Assembly: GCA_937923225.1 (NCBI GenBank)
Contig: CALAKR010000375.1
Coordinates: 1 to 6,265, forward strand
DNA from: an uncultured Aquabacterium sp.
GTDB lineage: Bacteria; Pseudomonadota; Gammaproteobacteria; Burkholderiales; Burkholderiaceae_C
Length of the DNA stretch: 6,265 nt
Direction of reading: 5' to 3'
The translations under genes and the position numbers were made by a program. Within the stretch, counting starts at the first letter, position 1; the number at the start of each line of letters is the position of its first letter. Of this stretch, positions 1-6,265 are shown piece by piece. The notes under the pieces were generated by a model. It worked only from the letters and a program-made list of their open reading frames with translations, made no database searches and was not told where the DNA came from.

Positions 1-8
1 GGTGCCGA

Positions 9-1433
9 TCAGCGGGGCAGCAGCAGGCGGTTGAGGCTGTCCAGATCGTCAGGGCGCAGCGAGCCGCTGGCCTGACGCAGCTTCATCGTGGCCACGATCA
101 CGTCGTAGCGGGCCTTGTACAGATCCTTCTGCGTGCTGGCCAGCGCGGTCTGCGCATCGAGCACGTCCTTGTTGACGCGCACACCCACGCGGTAGCCCAG
201 CTGCGTGGCTTCCAGGGCTAGCTTGGCCGAGCTCTCAGCGGCTTCCAGGGCCTTGACCTGGGCCTGGCCCGACTGCACGCCGAAGAAAGCCTGGCGGGTG
301 GCCAGGGTCACGCTGCGCTTGGCGTTGTCGAGATCGCGCTCGCTCTTTTCTTCCAGGGCCAGCGTTTCACGGACACGGTTTTGCACCGCGAAGCCCGCGA
401 ACACGGGCACGTTCACTTCCACGCCGATGCTGGAGTTGGTGCCATCGCTGGCCTTGACGGTGACCGAGCCGCTGCCGCTCACGTCCGTCTTGCTGACGGA
501 GGCGACCAGATCGGCGGTGGGCAGATGGCCGGCGCGTGCGCGGGTCGTTTCCAGCTTGGCGTAGTCCAGACCCACCTGTGCCTTGCGGATGGTGCTGGAG
601 TTGGGGGTCAGGCTCACCCACTCTTCGGCCGTGGCGGGCTGCAGCGGTGGCAGCATCACCGGCGTCAGCAGGGGCTGGGGCTGCACATCGGTGCGGCCCA
701 CCAGTTGATCGAGCGCGGCGCGTTTGACCTGCACATCGTTCTGCGCGGCGATTTCCTGCGCCGTGGCCAGGTCATGACGGGCCTGGGCTTCGCGCGTGTC
801 GGTGATCGTGGCGTTGCCGACCTCGAAGTTGCGCTTGGCCGAGGCCAGTTGCTCGGCCAGTGCCGCCTTGTTGGTCTGGGCGGTGGACAGCACGTCCTGC
901 GCGGCCAGTACATCGAAGTAGGCCTGGGTCAGGCGCACCAGCAGGTCGTCCTCAGCGGTCTTGAGGTCGGCCTCGGCCGCGATCAGGGATTGATCCGCCT
1001 GATCGATGATGGCCGACAGCTCGGCGTTGAACAGCGACTGGCGAGCCTGCAGCGCCAGGCTCTTGGTGGTGATCGAGTAGTTGTTCGAGCTGGTGCCCGA
1101 CGAGGCCTGCAGGGCCGCACGTTGGGCGGCGCTCAGGGTGAGGTCCGAATCGAAGTGCTGGCGGTAGACCGTGCCCTTCAGGCCCACCTGCGGCAGTCGC
1201 TGGCCGCGGGCCTGGGCGGCCTTGAACTCGGTGGATTCGGCCTGGGCCTTGGCGGCCAGGTAGGCAGCGTCATAGCCCCGTGCCGCCTGGTAGAGATCCA
1301 CCAGACTCTGCGCCTGGGCGCCCGCTGCCATGCCGGTCAGCATCAGGGCGACCGCGAGCGGGGCGCGGGCAAAGGCTTCCCGGGAGCGCAGCAGGGCGTT
1401 CGGGCGGGAGGGGCGGAGGGCGCGGATCGGCAT
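9..1433 (-). CDS. tolC: TolC-family outer-membrane efflux channel
   Basis: This is the trimeric outer-membrane duct of tripartite pumps and type I secretion. Its 474 residues compare with 493 for E. coli TolC. A signal peptide is visible: an Arg-rich n-region (1-23), hydrophobic core APLAVALMLTGMA, and likely cleavage after A41 (AGAQA/QS). The mature start SLVDLYQAARGYDAAYLAAK and RGQRLPQVGL parallel E. coli. The two internal repeats of the family are evident: FEVGNATITDTREAQARHDL (203-222) and LGYRVGVRVNKDVLDAQTAL (412-431). By alignment, T211, D212, Y414 and R419 correspond to the E. coli gate residues T152, D153, Y362 and R367, and D423/D426 to the selectivity ring D371/D374. The C-terminus GSLRPDDLDSLNRLLLPR matches E. 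coli GTLNEQDLLALN without its longer tail. It lies downstream of the adaptor, permease and PCMT-like genes and plausibly serves that pump, though TolC proteins commonly serve several. The symbol is by family; true orthology is likely but not tested. Confidence 0.95.
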   Translation of the reverse strand: MPIRALRPSRPNALLRSREAFARAPLAVALMLTGMAAGAQAQSLVDLYQAARGYDAAYLAAKAQAESTEFKAAQARGQRLPQVGLKGTVYRQHFDSDLTLSAAQRAALQASSGTSSNNYSITTKSLALQARQSLFNAELSAIIDQADQSLIAAEADLKTAEDDLLVRLTQAYFDVLAAQDVLSTAQTNKAALAEQLASAKRNFEVGNATITDTREAQARHDLATAQEIAAQNDVQVKRAALDQLVGRTDVQPQPLLTPVMLPPLQPATAEEWVSLTPNSSTIRKAQVGLDYAKLETTRARAGHLPTADLVASVSKTDVSGSGSVTVKASDGTNSSIGVEVNVPVFAGFAVQNRVRETLALEEKSERDLDNAKRSVTLATRQAFFGVQSGQAQVKALEAAESSAKLALEATQLGYRVGVRVNKDVLDAQTALASTQKDLYKARYDVIVATMKLRQASGSLRPDDLDSLNRLLLPR

Positions 1434-1440
1434 GGAGGGG

Positions 1441-1445
1441 TCCTT
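1441..1445 (-). promoter_or_regulatory. Ribosome binding site of the TolC-family gene
   Basis: On the minus strand AAGGA (1445-1441) lies seven bases before the ATG at 1433, a good spacing. It supports the start that gives an unusually long, arginine-rich N-terminus before the hydrophobic signal segment. The surrounding 38-base gap (1434-1471) is otherwise C-rich and holds no visible hairpin terminator or convincing promoter. Confidence 0.75.
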
Positions 1446-1471
1446 CGGGGTGCGACTTGAAACAGCAGGGG

Positions 1472-2125
1472 TCAGAACGTGAAGGGGCGGCTGGCGGCCA
1501 TGCCATCCAGCGGGGGGGCGATGGTGTCGAACAGCTCTTCGTGCGAGAGCTGGCCCTGGTCGTTCTTGGTGTAGAGCTTGGCCTGCATCACCGGCTCGCG
1601 GCCTTCGATGGCCAGCAGGCGGCCACCGGGCTTGAGTTGGTCGAACAGGGCCTTGGGCACGGCGGTGACCGAACCCGTGAGCACGATGGCGGAGTAGGGG
1701 CCTTGGGCGGCGTAGCCTTGGCTGCCGTCGGCTTCGACGACCTCGGCATTGCTGATCTGGGCCTTGCGCAGGTTGTTGCGGGCCAGCGACACCAGCTCGG
1801 TCTTGTTCTCCAGGGCGATCACGCGCTGGGCCTTGTGGGCCAGCAGGGCGGTGACGTAACCGGAGCCGGCGCCGATCTGCAGCACGGTGTCGCGCTTGCT
1901 CAGGTTCAGGTCCTGCACGATGCGGGCTTCGACCTTGGGGTTGAGCATGGCCTGGCCGGCCGGCAGGGGCACTTCGAGGTCCATGAAGGCCAGGGATTGG
2001 TGGGCCGCCGGCACGAAATCCTCTCGGCGCACGACGGACAGCAGGGACAGAATCGAGGAGTCCAGAACGTCCCAGGGACGGATCTGTTGTTCGATCATGT
2101 TGAAGCGGGCTTGTTCGACGTTCAT
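1472..2125 (-). CDS. PCMT-fold SAM-dependent methyltransferase-like protein, non-canonical active site
   Basis: The protein is 217 residues, close to E. coli Pcm (208). Canonical family members methylate L-isoaspartyl residues in the cytosol for protein repair. SAM motif I is at residues 81-92 (VLQIGAGSGYVT; E. coli has VLEIGTGSGYQT). The acidic residue expected to bind the ribose is E106 (VIALENKTE). ADGSQGY (132-138) matches GDGWQGW of E. coli, and LTGSVTAVP with QLKPGGRLL (about 149-171) matches the later motifs. The oddity is at residues 57-63: where E. coli has GQTISQP, carrying the catalytic Ser, this protein has GQAMLNP. True isoaspartyl repair activity is therefore doubtful, and databases will probably call it Pcm by fold alone. 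The N-terminal signature ARFNMIEQQIRPWDVLD resembles PCMT-like proteins that, from memory, sit beside tolC in alpha- and betaproteobacteria. The start at 2125 is chosen on the ribosome binding site. The gene ends 38 bases before tolC, so the two are probably co-transcribed. Fold is confident; function unknown. Confidence 0.88.
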   Translation of the reverse strand: MNVEQARFNMIEQQIRPWDVLDSSILSLLSVVRREDFVPAAHQSLAFMDLEVPLPAGQAMLNPKVEARIVQDLNLSKRDTVLQIGAGSGYVTALLAHKAQRVIALENKTELVSLARNNLRKAQISNAEVVEADGSQGYAAQGPYSAIVLTGSVTAVPKALFDQLKPGGRLLAIEGREPVMQAKLYTKNDQGQLSHEELFDTIAPPLDGMAASRPFTF

Positions 2126-2133
2126 GCGCAAAA

Positions 2134-2137
2134 TCCT
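2134..2137 (-). promoter_or_regulatory. Ribosome binding site deciding the PCMT-like start
   Basis: On the minus strand the sequence CCTAGGATTTTGCGC precedes ATG at 2125. The AGGA core sits eight bases before the start codon. The longer in-frame alternative, a GTG at 2188, has no purine-rich element in front of it (CTTCTTAAAATC) and would add residues unlike the family N-terminus. The site therefore favours the shorter protein. Confidence 0.75.
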
Positions 2138-2145
2138 AGGAGTCA

Positions 2146-2192
2146 AATCGTCTGGGGACGGGCGGCCGGCAAAAAATGGCCAGACCACGATT
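2146..2192 (-). repeat. Imperfect inverted repeat between permease and PCMT-like gene
   Basis: On the coding (minus) strand, AATCG-TGG-TCTGG (2192-2180) is mirrored by CCAGACGATT (2155-2146). This gives ten complementary pairs with a three-base bulge (TGG) around a 24-base spacer that contains a T6 run (2176-2171). It fills nearly the whole 67-base gap, starts at the base after the permease stop codon and ends a few bases before the ribosome binding site of the next gene. It could be an mRNA hairpin affecting translation or decay, or an operator. It does not look like an intrinsic terminator, since no T-run follows the second arm. Chance is a real alternative for arms this short. Confidence 0.4.
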
Positions 2193-5100
2193 TTAAGAAG
2201 GGTGCGAGCCTCGATCGGCTGAAATTGTGGGGTTAGGCACGCTTTCTGAAATCCATCGACGTTTGATCCACTGCGACAAACGGTCTGTGTACCCGTAAAT
2301 CACTGGGACAACCACCAGGGTCAACACCGAGGAGGCGATCACGCCGCCGATCACGGCCTGACCCATGGGGGCCCGTTGTTCGGAGCCTTCCGAGAGTGCA
2401 AACGCCAGCGGCACCATGCCGAAAATCATGGCCAGCGTTGTCATCAGGATGGGGCGCAGGCGCACCTTGGCGGCCAGCAGGAGGGCCTCGCGCCGGGGCA
2501 GGGGGGGCTGGGGCTGACCGTCCTCGCCGACCATGCCTTCGCGGGCGCGGTTGGCAAAATCCACCAGCAAGATGGCGTTCTTGGTGACCAGGCCCATCAG
2601 CATGATGATGCCGATCACCGAGAACATGCTGACCGAAGAACCGAACATCAGCAGGGCCAGTACCACGCCGATCAAGGTGAGCGGCAACGAGCTCATCAGC
2701 GCCAGTGGCTGCGAGAAGCTGCGGAACTGCGAGGCCAGGATCATGTAGATGAAGATCACGGCCAGGGCCAGGGCGGACAGCGCATAGCTGAAGGCCTCGA
2801 CCATGTCCTTGGTCGAGCCGCCGAAGCGGCTGCGGTAGCCTGCCGGCAGTGGATGGTCGTTCAGCACGCGCTGGATGTCGGCGGACACCTCGCCCACGGA
2901 GCGGCCCGTCACATTGGCGGTGAACTCGACCTCGCGGTTCAGATCACGCCGGTTGATCTGCGTGGGGCCGACGCCCTCGGTGATGCGCGCCACCTGCGAC
3001 AGGCGCAGCACCTGCGGTTCGGCATTGCCGGCCTGCCCGCCCTGGTTGATGACCAGTCGCGTGTCGGCGATGCTGGTGATGTCCTGCCGGGCCGAGGGGA
3101 TCAGGGACACGCGGATGTCGTAGTTCTCATCGTCATCGGCGCGCCAACTGCCGGCCACGCGGCCGCTGACCATCACGTCCAGCGCGCGGCTGATGGACGA
3201 CACCGAGAGACCCCGGTCAGCGGCGGCATCGCGGTTTACCACCACGTTCAGGGTCGGCTTGCTGGGCTTGAGGCTGGTGTCGATGTCGACCAGTCCGGGG
3301 ATCTGCTGCAGGCGCTGCATCAGATCCTGGCTCAGGCGGTCCAGCGTGGCCAGATCGGTGCCCTGGATGGAGAGCTGGATGGGCTTGAGCCCGGCCACAG
3401 AATCGAGCACGCCTACCTGCGTCACGGTGATGCCAGGGATCTGGCTGAGTGCCTGCCGCATCGGTGCGGAGAGCTGATCGACGTTGCGCGTGCGGTCGCG
3501 GCGGTCTTTCAGGCGCACATAGATGGACACCTGGTTGCGGCCCAGCGCGAAGCCCGTATTGATGGTGGCCAGGGTGTAGCGCACCTCGGGCATGGCGCGG
3601 ATCACCGTGTCGACCTGGCGGGTGCGCTCCTCTGTGGCCTCGATGGCGGTGCCCGGCGGTGTGTAGAAGCTGACGTAGGTCTCGCTGAAATCGGCGCGGG
3701 GCACAAACTCGGTGCCCAGCAGCGGCATCAAGAGCACGCTGAGCACCAGGCTGCCGCCCGCCACCAGCAAGGTCACCGCCGGGTGGTCCAGCGACCAGGC
3801 CAGCAATGCCTGGTAGCCGTTGGACAGCGATTCGGTCTGCCTGTCGAACCACGCGGTGACGCGACCGATGCTGCGGTCGTACCAGGTCTTCGTGCCTTCC
3901 CTTGCGCCGTGCAGCGCTGGGTCGTGCCACACGCTGGAGAGCATCGGGTCGAGCGTGAAGCTCACGAACATCGAGATGCCCACGGCGGCCACGATGGTCA
4001 GCCCGAACTCGTGGAAGAACTTGCCGATGATGCCGCCCATGAAGCCGATGGGCAGGAACACCGCGATGATCGACAGCGTGGTGGCCAGCACGGCCAGCCC
4101 GATCTCCTGCGTACCCTCCAACGAGGCCAGCCTCGGGCTCTTGCCCATCTGCACGTGCCGCACGATGTTCTCGCGCACCACGATGGCATCGTCGATCAGG
4201 AGGCCCACGCTCAGGCTCAGGGCCATCAGCGTCAGCATGTTGATCGAGAAGCCGAAGGCGTACATGAAGAAGAAGGTGCCGATGATCGAGATAGGTAGCG
4301 TCAGCCCCGTGATCACCGTGGAGCGCCACGAATTCAAAAACAGAAACACGATGCCCACCGTGAGCAGCGCGCCTTCGATCAGCGTCTGGCGCACGGTGCT
4401 CACGGCGACTTCGATGGGGCGGCTGTTGTCGCGCACGATGCGCAGTTCGGTGCCCGGCGGCAGCTCGCCGCGCAGGTCGGCCACGGCCTTGTGGATGCCG
4501 CGCACCACCTCGATGGTGTTCTCGCCCTGGGACTTGATCACTTCCAGGGCCAGGGCACGACGGCCATCGATCAGGGCCAGGCTGTCGAGCTCCTGCGGGC
4601 CATCGACCACATCGGCGACCTGGCCCAGGCGGATGGGCTGGCCGCCGCGTGTGGCGATGATCAGGCGCTCGAAATCCTCGACACGGCGCAGGCGGGCGTC
4701 GATCTGCACCACGCGGTCTTGGTCGCGCGTGCGCACGCTGCCGGCGGGCTGGTCCTGGTTCTCCTGCGCGACGGCGCTCAGCACCTGATCAGGGCCGATG
4801 CCCAGGGCTTCCATGGCCTGCGGGCGCAGATAGACGTTGATCTCGCGCTTGGTGGCGCCGACCAGGTTCACGGTGCCCACGCCGGGCACGTTCTCCAGTC
4901 GCTTGCGCAGCACCTGGTCGGCATAGCTGGACAAAGTGACGTTGGGCACTTTGCCTTCGGGCGACACCAGGGCCAGCGACAGGATGGGCCGGTTGGCCGG
5001 ATCGAAGCGCTGCACGCGGGGCTCTTCCACCTCGTCGCGCAGCAGGGGGCGCAGGATGGCGATCTTCTCGCGCACATCATCGGCGGCGCGGCGGCTGTCC

Positions 5101-5396
5101 ACGTCGAGGTTGAACTGTACGATCACCACGGCCGTGCCCTCGTAGGAGCGCGAGTAGATCTGGTTGATGCCAGCGATGGTGTTGACGGCCTCTTCGACCT
5201 TGCGCGTCACCTCCGTTTCGACGATGGCCGGCGAGGCGCCCGGGTAGTCCATCTGCACCACGATGGTCGGGAACTCGATGTCGGGGAACTGGTCGACCTT
5301 GAGCCGCTGGTACGAGAACAGGCCCAGCACCACCAGCGCCGCCATCATCATGGTGGCCAGCACGGGGTTGCCGATGGACAGGCGGGTGAACCACAT
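2193..5396 (-). CDS. RND family efflux permease (HAE-1/AcrB-like), inner membrane
   Basis: This is a proton-driven inner-membrane pump subunit that works as a trimer with the adaptor encoded just upstream and a TolC-type channel. Its 1067 residues compare with about 1040 for AcrB. TM1 is near residues 9-27. The first porter region (about 35-330) includes DPANRPILSLAL. TM2-TM6 lie at about 337-485, TM7 at about 540-560, the second porter region at about 565-865, and TM8-TM12 at about 868-1034. The proton relay is complete: D402-D403 in TM4 (GLLIDDAIVVREN), K939 in TM10 (GLVTKNAILLVDF) and T986 in TM11 (RLRPILMTT), matching AcrB D407, D408, K940 and T978. The paired Asp favours drug/amphiphile pumps over CzcA-type metal pumps. 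The ATG lies six bases after the adaptor stop with no clear Shine-Dalgarno, which suggests translational coupling. The TM10-TM11 loop is Pro-rich and longer than in AcrB. The last 33 codons are unusually AT-rich at third positions. The substrate cannot be predicted. Confidence 0.97.
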   Translation of the reverse strand: MWFTRLSIGNPVLATMMMAALVVLGLFSYQRLKVDQFPDIEFPTIVVQMDYPGASPAIVETEVTRKVEEAVNTIAGINQIYSRSYEGTAVVIVQFNLDVDSRRAADDVREKIAILRPLLRDEVEEPRVQRFDPANRPILSLALVSPEGKVPNVTLSSYADQVLRKRLENVPGVGTVNLVGATKREINVYLRPQAMEALGIGPDQVLSAVAQENQDQPAGSVRTRDQDRVVQIDARLRRVEDFERLIIATRGGQPIRLGQVADVVDGPQELDSLALIDGRRALALEVIKSQGENTIEVVRGIHKAVADLRGELPPGTELRIVRDNSRPIEVAVSTVRQTLIEGALLTVGIVFLFLNSWRSTVITGLTLPISIIGTFFFMYAFGFSINMLTLMALSLSVGLLIDDAIVVRENIVRHVQMGKSPRLASLEGTQEIGLAVLATTLSIIAVFLPIGFMGGIIGKFFHEFGLTIVAAVGISMFVSFTLDPMLSSVWHDPALHGAREGTKTWYDRSIGRVTAWFDRQTESLSNGYQALLAWSLDHPAVTLLVAGGSLVLSVLLMPLLGTEFVPRADFSETYVSFYTPPGTAIEATEERTRQVDTVIRAMPEVRYTLATINTGFALGRNQVSIYVRLKDRRDRTRNVDQLSAPMRQALSQIPGITVTQVGVLDSVAGLKPIQLSIQGTDLATLDRLSQDLMQRLQQIPGLVDIDTSLKPSKPTLNVVVNRDAAADRGLSVSSISRALDVMVSGRVAGSWRADDDENYDIRVSLIPSARQDITSIADTRLVINQGGQAGNAEPQVLRLSQVARITEGVGPTQINRRDLNREVEFTANVTGRSVGEVSADIQRVLNDHPLPAGYRSRFGGSTKDMVEAFSYALSALALAVIFIYMILASQFRSFSQPLALMSSLPLTLIGVVLALLMFGSSVSMFSVIGIIMLMGLVTKNAILLVDFANRAREGMVGEDGQPQPPLPRREALLLAAKVRLRPILMTTLAMIFGMVPLAFALSEGSEQRAPMGQAVIGGVIASSVLTLVVVPVIYGYTDRLSQWIKRRWISESVPNPTISADRGSHPS

Positions 5397-5402
5397 GGTC
5401 GT

Positions 5403-6265
5403 TTAGTGTGCAGGGGCCTGGGCGGGCGCCGCGGTATCCACCACGGTGCCGGGGCGCAACAGCCCGATGGTGTCGCGCAGCACGCGCTCGCCGGGCTGCA
5501 CACCGCTGGCGATGGCGATCATGGGCGCGGCATTGCCATCGATGCGACCGCCTGTGCCCAGCGTCACGGGCAGGTGCTCGATGCGTGTGCCGCGCAAAGC
5601 CTGCACGAAGGGCCCGGTGGCGCCGGCACGCACGGCAGCGCGCGGCAATACCACGGCGTCCTCACGCGACAGATCGAGCTGGCCTTGCGCGAACAGGCCC
5701 TGGCGTAGGGCAGGGTGCGGTGCCACCGACAGATAGACCATCACCGCCCGCGTGCCGGCCGTGGCGCTGGGGTTGATGCGTGCCACCTTCACAGGCAGCT
5801 TGTCCGGCAGGCCATCGACGGCCAGCCAGCCCGGTGTGCCCAGGCGCACCAGGGCCACGTCTTCGGGCTTGAGCGCGGCTTCCAATTCGATGCGCGACAG
5901 GTCCACGATCTCGACGATGCGCGCATCGGGTGAGAGGCGTTCGCCCGCCTGCGCGAACTGCTGCGACACCAGGCCGTTGATCGGGCTGCTCAACTGGGTG
6001 TCGGCCACGGCCTTGGCGGCCACCTTGGCGGCGGCTTGGGCAGCCTGCAAGGTGGCTTTGGCCGCAGCCTCGTTGGACACGGCGGTATCCAGCGCGTTCT
6101 TGGAGATGAAACCCTGCGCCACAAGCGCCTGGTTGTTGTCCAGCGTCTGCCGGGCGATCTGCCACTGCGCCTGGGCGGCGGCTGCCTGCTGGCGTGCCTG
6201 CTCCAGGCGGTTGCCGTATTCATCGGTGTCGATGCGGGCGATCAATTGGCCGCGTGTCACCTTGT
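5403..6265 (-). CDS. RND efflux periplasmic adaptor (membrane fusion protein), 5'-truncated by window edge
   Basis: This is the periplasmic adaptor that bridges an RND permease and a TolC-type channel. The frame stays open to the window edge. The GTG at 6260-6258 is an internal valine within a lipoyl-domain stretch (KVTRGQLIARID), so the true start and the signal or lipid-anchor sequence lie outside. Numbering from that valine, residues 1-12 are the first lipoyl half. Residues 13-85 form an Ala/Gln-rich alpha-hairpin (coiled coil) with a turn near AQGFISKNALD. Residues 88-110 are the second lipoyl half (TQLSSPINGLVSQQFAQAGE). Residues 122-200 look like the beta-barrel domain, and about 205-275 the membrane-proximal domain (VVLPRAAVRAG, VTLGTGGRIDG, GVQPGERVL). 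The hairpin is about the length expected for docking on TolC. The gene ends in TAA six bases before the permease start, so the two are surely co-transcribed. The family is certain from the domain order. The substrate is unknown, and I give no acr/mex symbol because such names would imply an orthology I cannot test. Confidence 0.95.
   Translation of the reverse strand, partial: KVTRGQLIARIDTDEYGNRLEQARQQAAAAQAQWQIARQTLDNNQALVAQGFISKNALDTAVSNEAAAKATLQAAQAAAKVAAKAVADTQLSSPINGLVSQQFAQAGERLSPDARIVEIVDLSRIELEAALKPEDVALVRLGTPGWLAVDGLPDKLPVKVARINPSATAGTRAVMVYLSVAPHPALRQGLFAQGQLDLSREDAVVLPRAAVRAGATGPFVQALRGTRIEHLPVTLGTGGRIDGNAAPMIAIASGVQPGERVLRDTIGLLRPGTVVDTAAPAQAPAH

Noticed and set aside
1..8. Possible start of a further downstream gene after tolC.
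   Set aside because: Only eight bases remain after the tolC stop, which is too few to call anything.
381..1460. A long open frame on the plus strand opposite tolC (359 codons).
   Set aside because: It is rich in Gly, Gln, His and Arg without recognisable motifs, as expected for the antisense of a GC-rich gene. The minus-strand TolC reading is unmistakable.
2161..2180. T6 run beside GGCC/GCCGGCC as a terminator after the permease.
   Set aside because: The T-run lies before the GC-rich part rather than after a stable stem, so the order is wrong for an intrinsic terminator on the minus strand.
1472..2188. A longer form of the PCMT-like protein starting at GTG 2188, adding 21 residues.
   Set aside because: There is no ribosome binding site in front of it. 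The added residues overlap the intergenic inverted repeat, and the family-like N-terminus begins at the ATG at 2125.
2190..2195. A possible -10 box TAAAAT on the minus strand ahead of the PCMT-like gene.
   Set aside because: It overlaps the permease stop codon, and nothing close to TTGACA lies 16-19 bases upstream, so a promoter cannot be supported.
2376..4298. A 640-codon plus-strand open frame opposite the permease, and a similar 405-codon one at 4491-5708.
   Set aside because: Both are His/Gln/Asp-rich antisense shadows with no domain signature. They exist because stop codons are rare in the GC-rich complement.
5403..6260. GTG at 6260 as the start of the adaptor.
   Set aside because: It falls inside the conserved lipoyl motif (KVTRGQLIARID) and the frame continues upstream to the window edge, so the gene is truncated.

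Overview
This window looks like chromosomal DNA from a GC-rich betaproteobacterium, most likely of the order Burkholderiales. The reasons are the high GC content, strong G/C preference at third codon positions, and the style of the TolC and methyltransferase-like proteins. The genus cannot be named from the sequence. Every gene I support lies on the minus strand, so the window reads biologically from high to low coordinates.

Layout in the direction of transcription: (1) 6265-5403, the C-terminal two-thirds or so of an RND-pump periplasmic adaptor (membrane fusion protein), cut by the window edge; (2) 5396-2193, a full-length 1067-residue inner-membrane RND permease of the HAE-1/AcrB type with the complete proton-relay residues; (3) 2125-1472, a 217-residue protein of the protein-L-isoaspartate methyltransferase (PCMT) fold whose usual catalytic Thr-Ile-Ser stretch is replaced; (4) 1433-9, a 474-residue TolC-family outer-membrane channel with a signal peptide and the TolC gating residues. 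The gaps are 6, 67 and 38 bases, and no convincing terminator is visible, so the four genes could be one transcription unit. There is no gene-free stretch over 300 bases. No tRNA, rRNA, IS element, prophage or CRISPR was seen.

Together the genes supply every part of a tripartite efflux pump: adaptor, proton-driven permease and outer-membrane exit duct. A methyltransferase-like gene sits between the permease and the channel. The pump parts are ordinary families. The part worth a second look is the PCMT-like protein: it keeps the SAM-binding fold but has lost the canonical isoaspartyl active-site residues, and it is physically tied to tolC. An imperfect inverted repeat lies between the permease and this gene, and the permease ends in a tail of atypical codon use. 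I see no clearly new system beyond that association.
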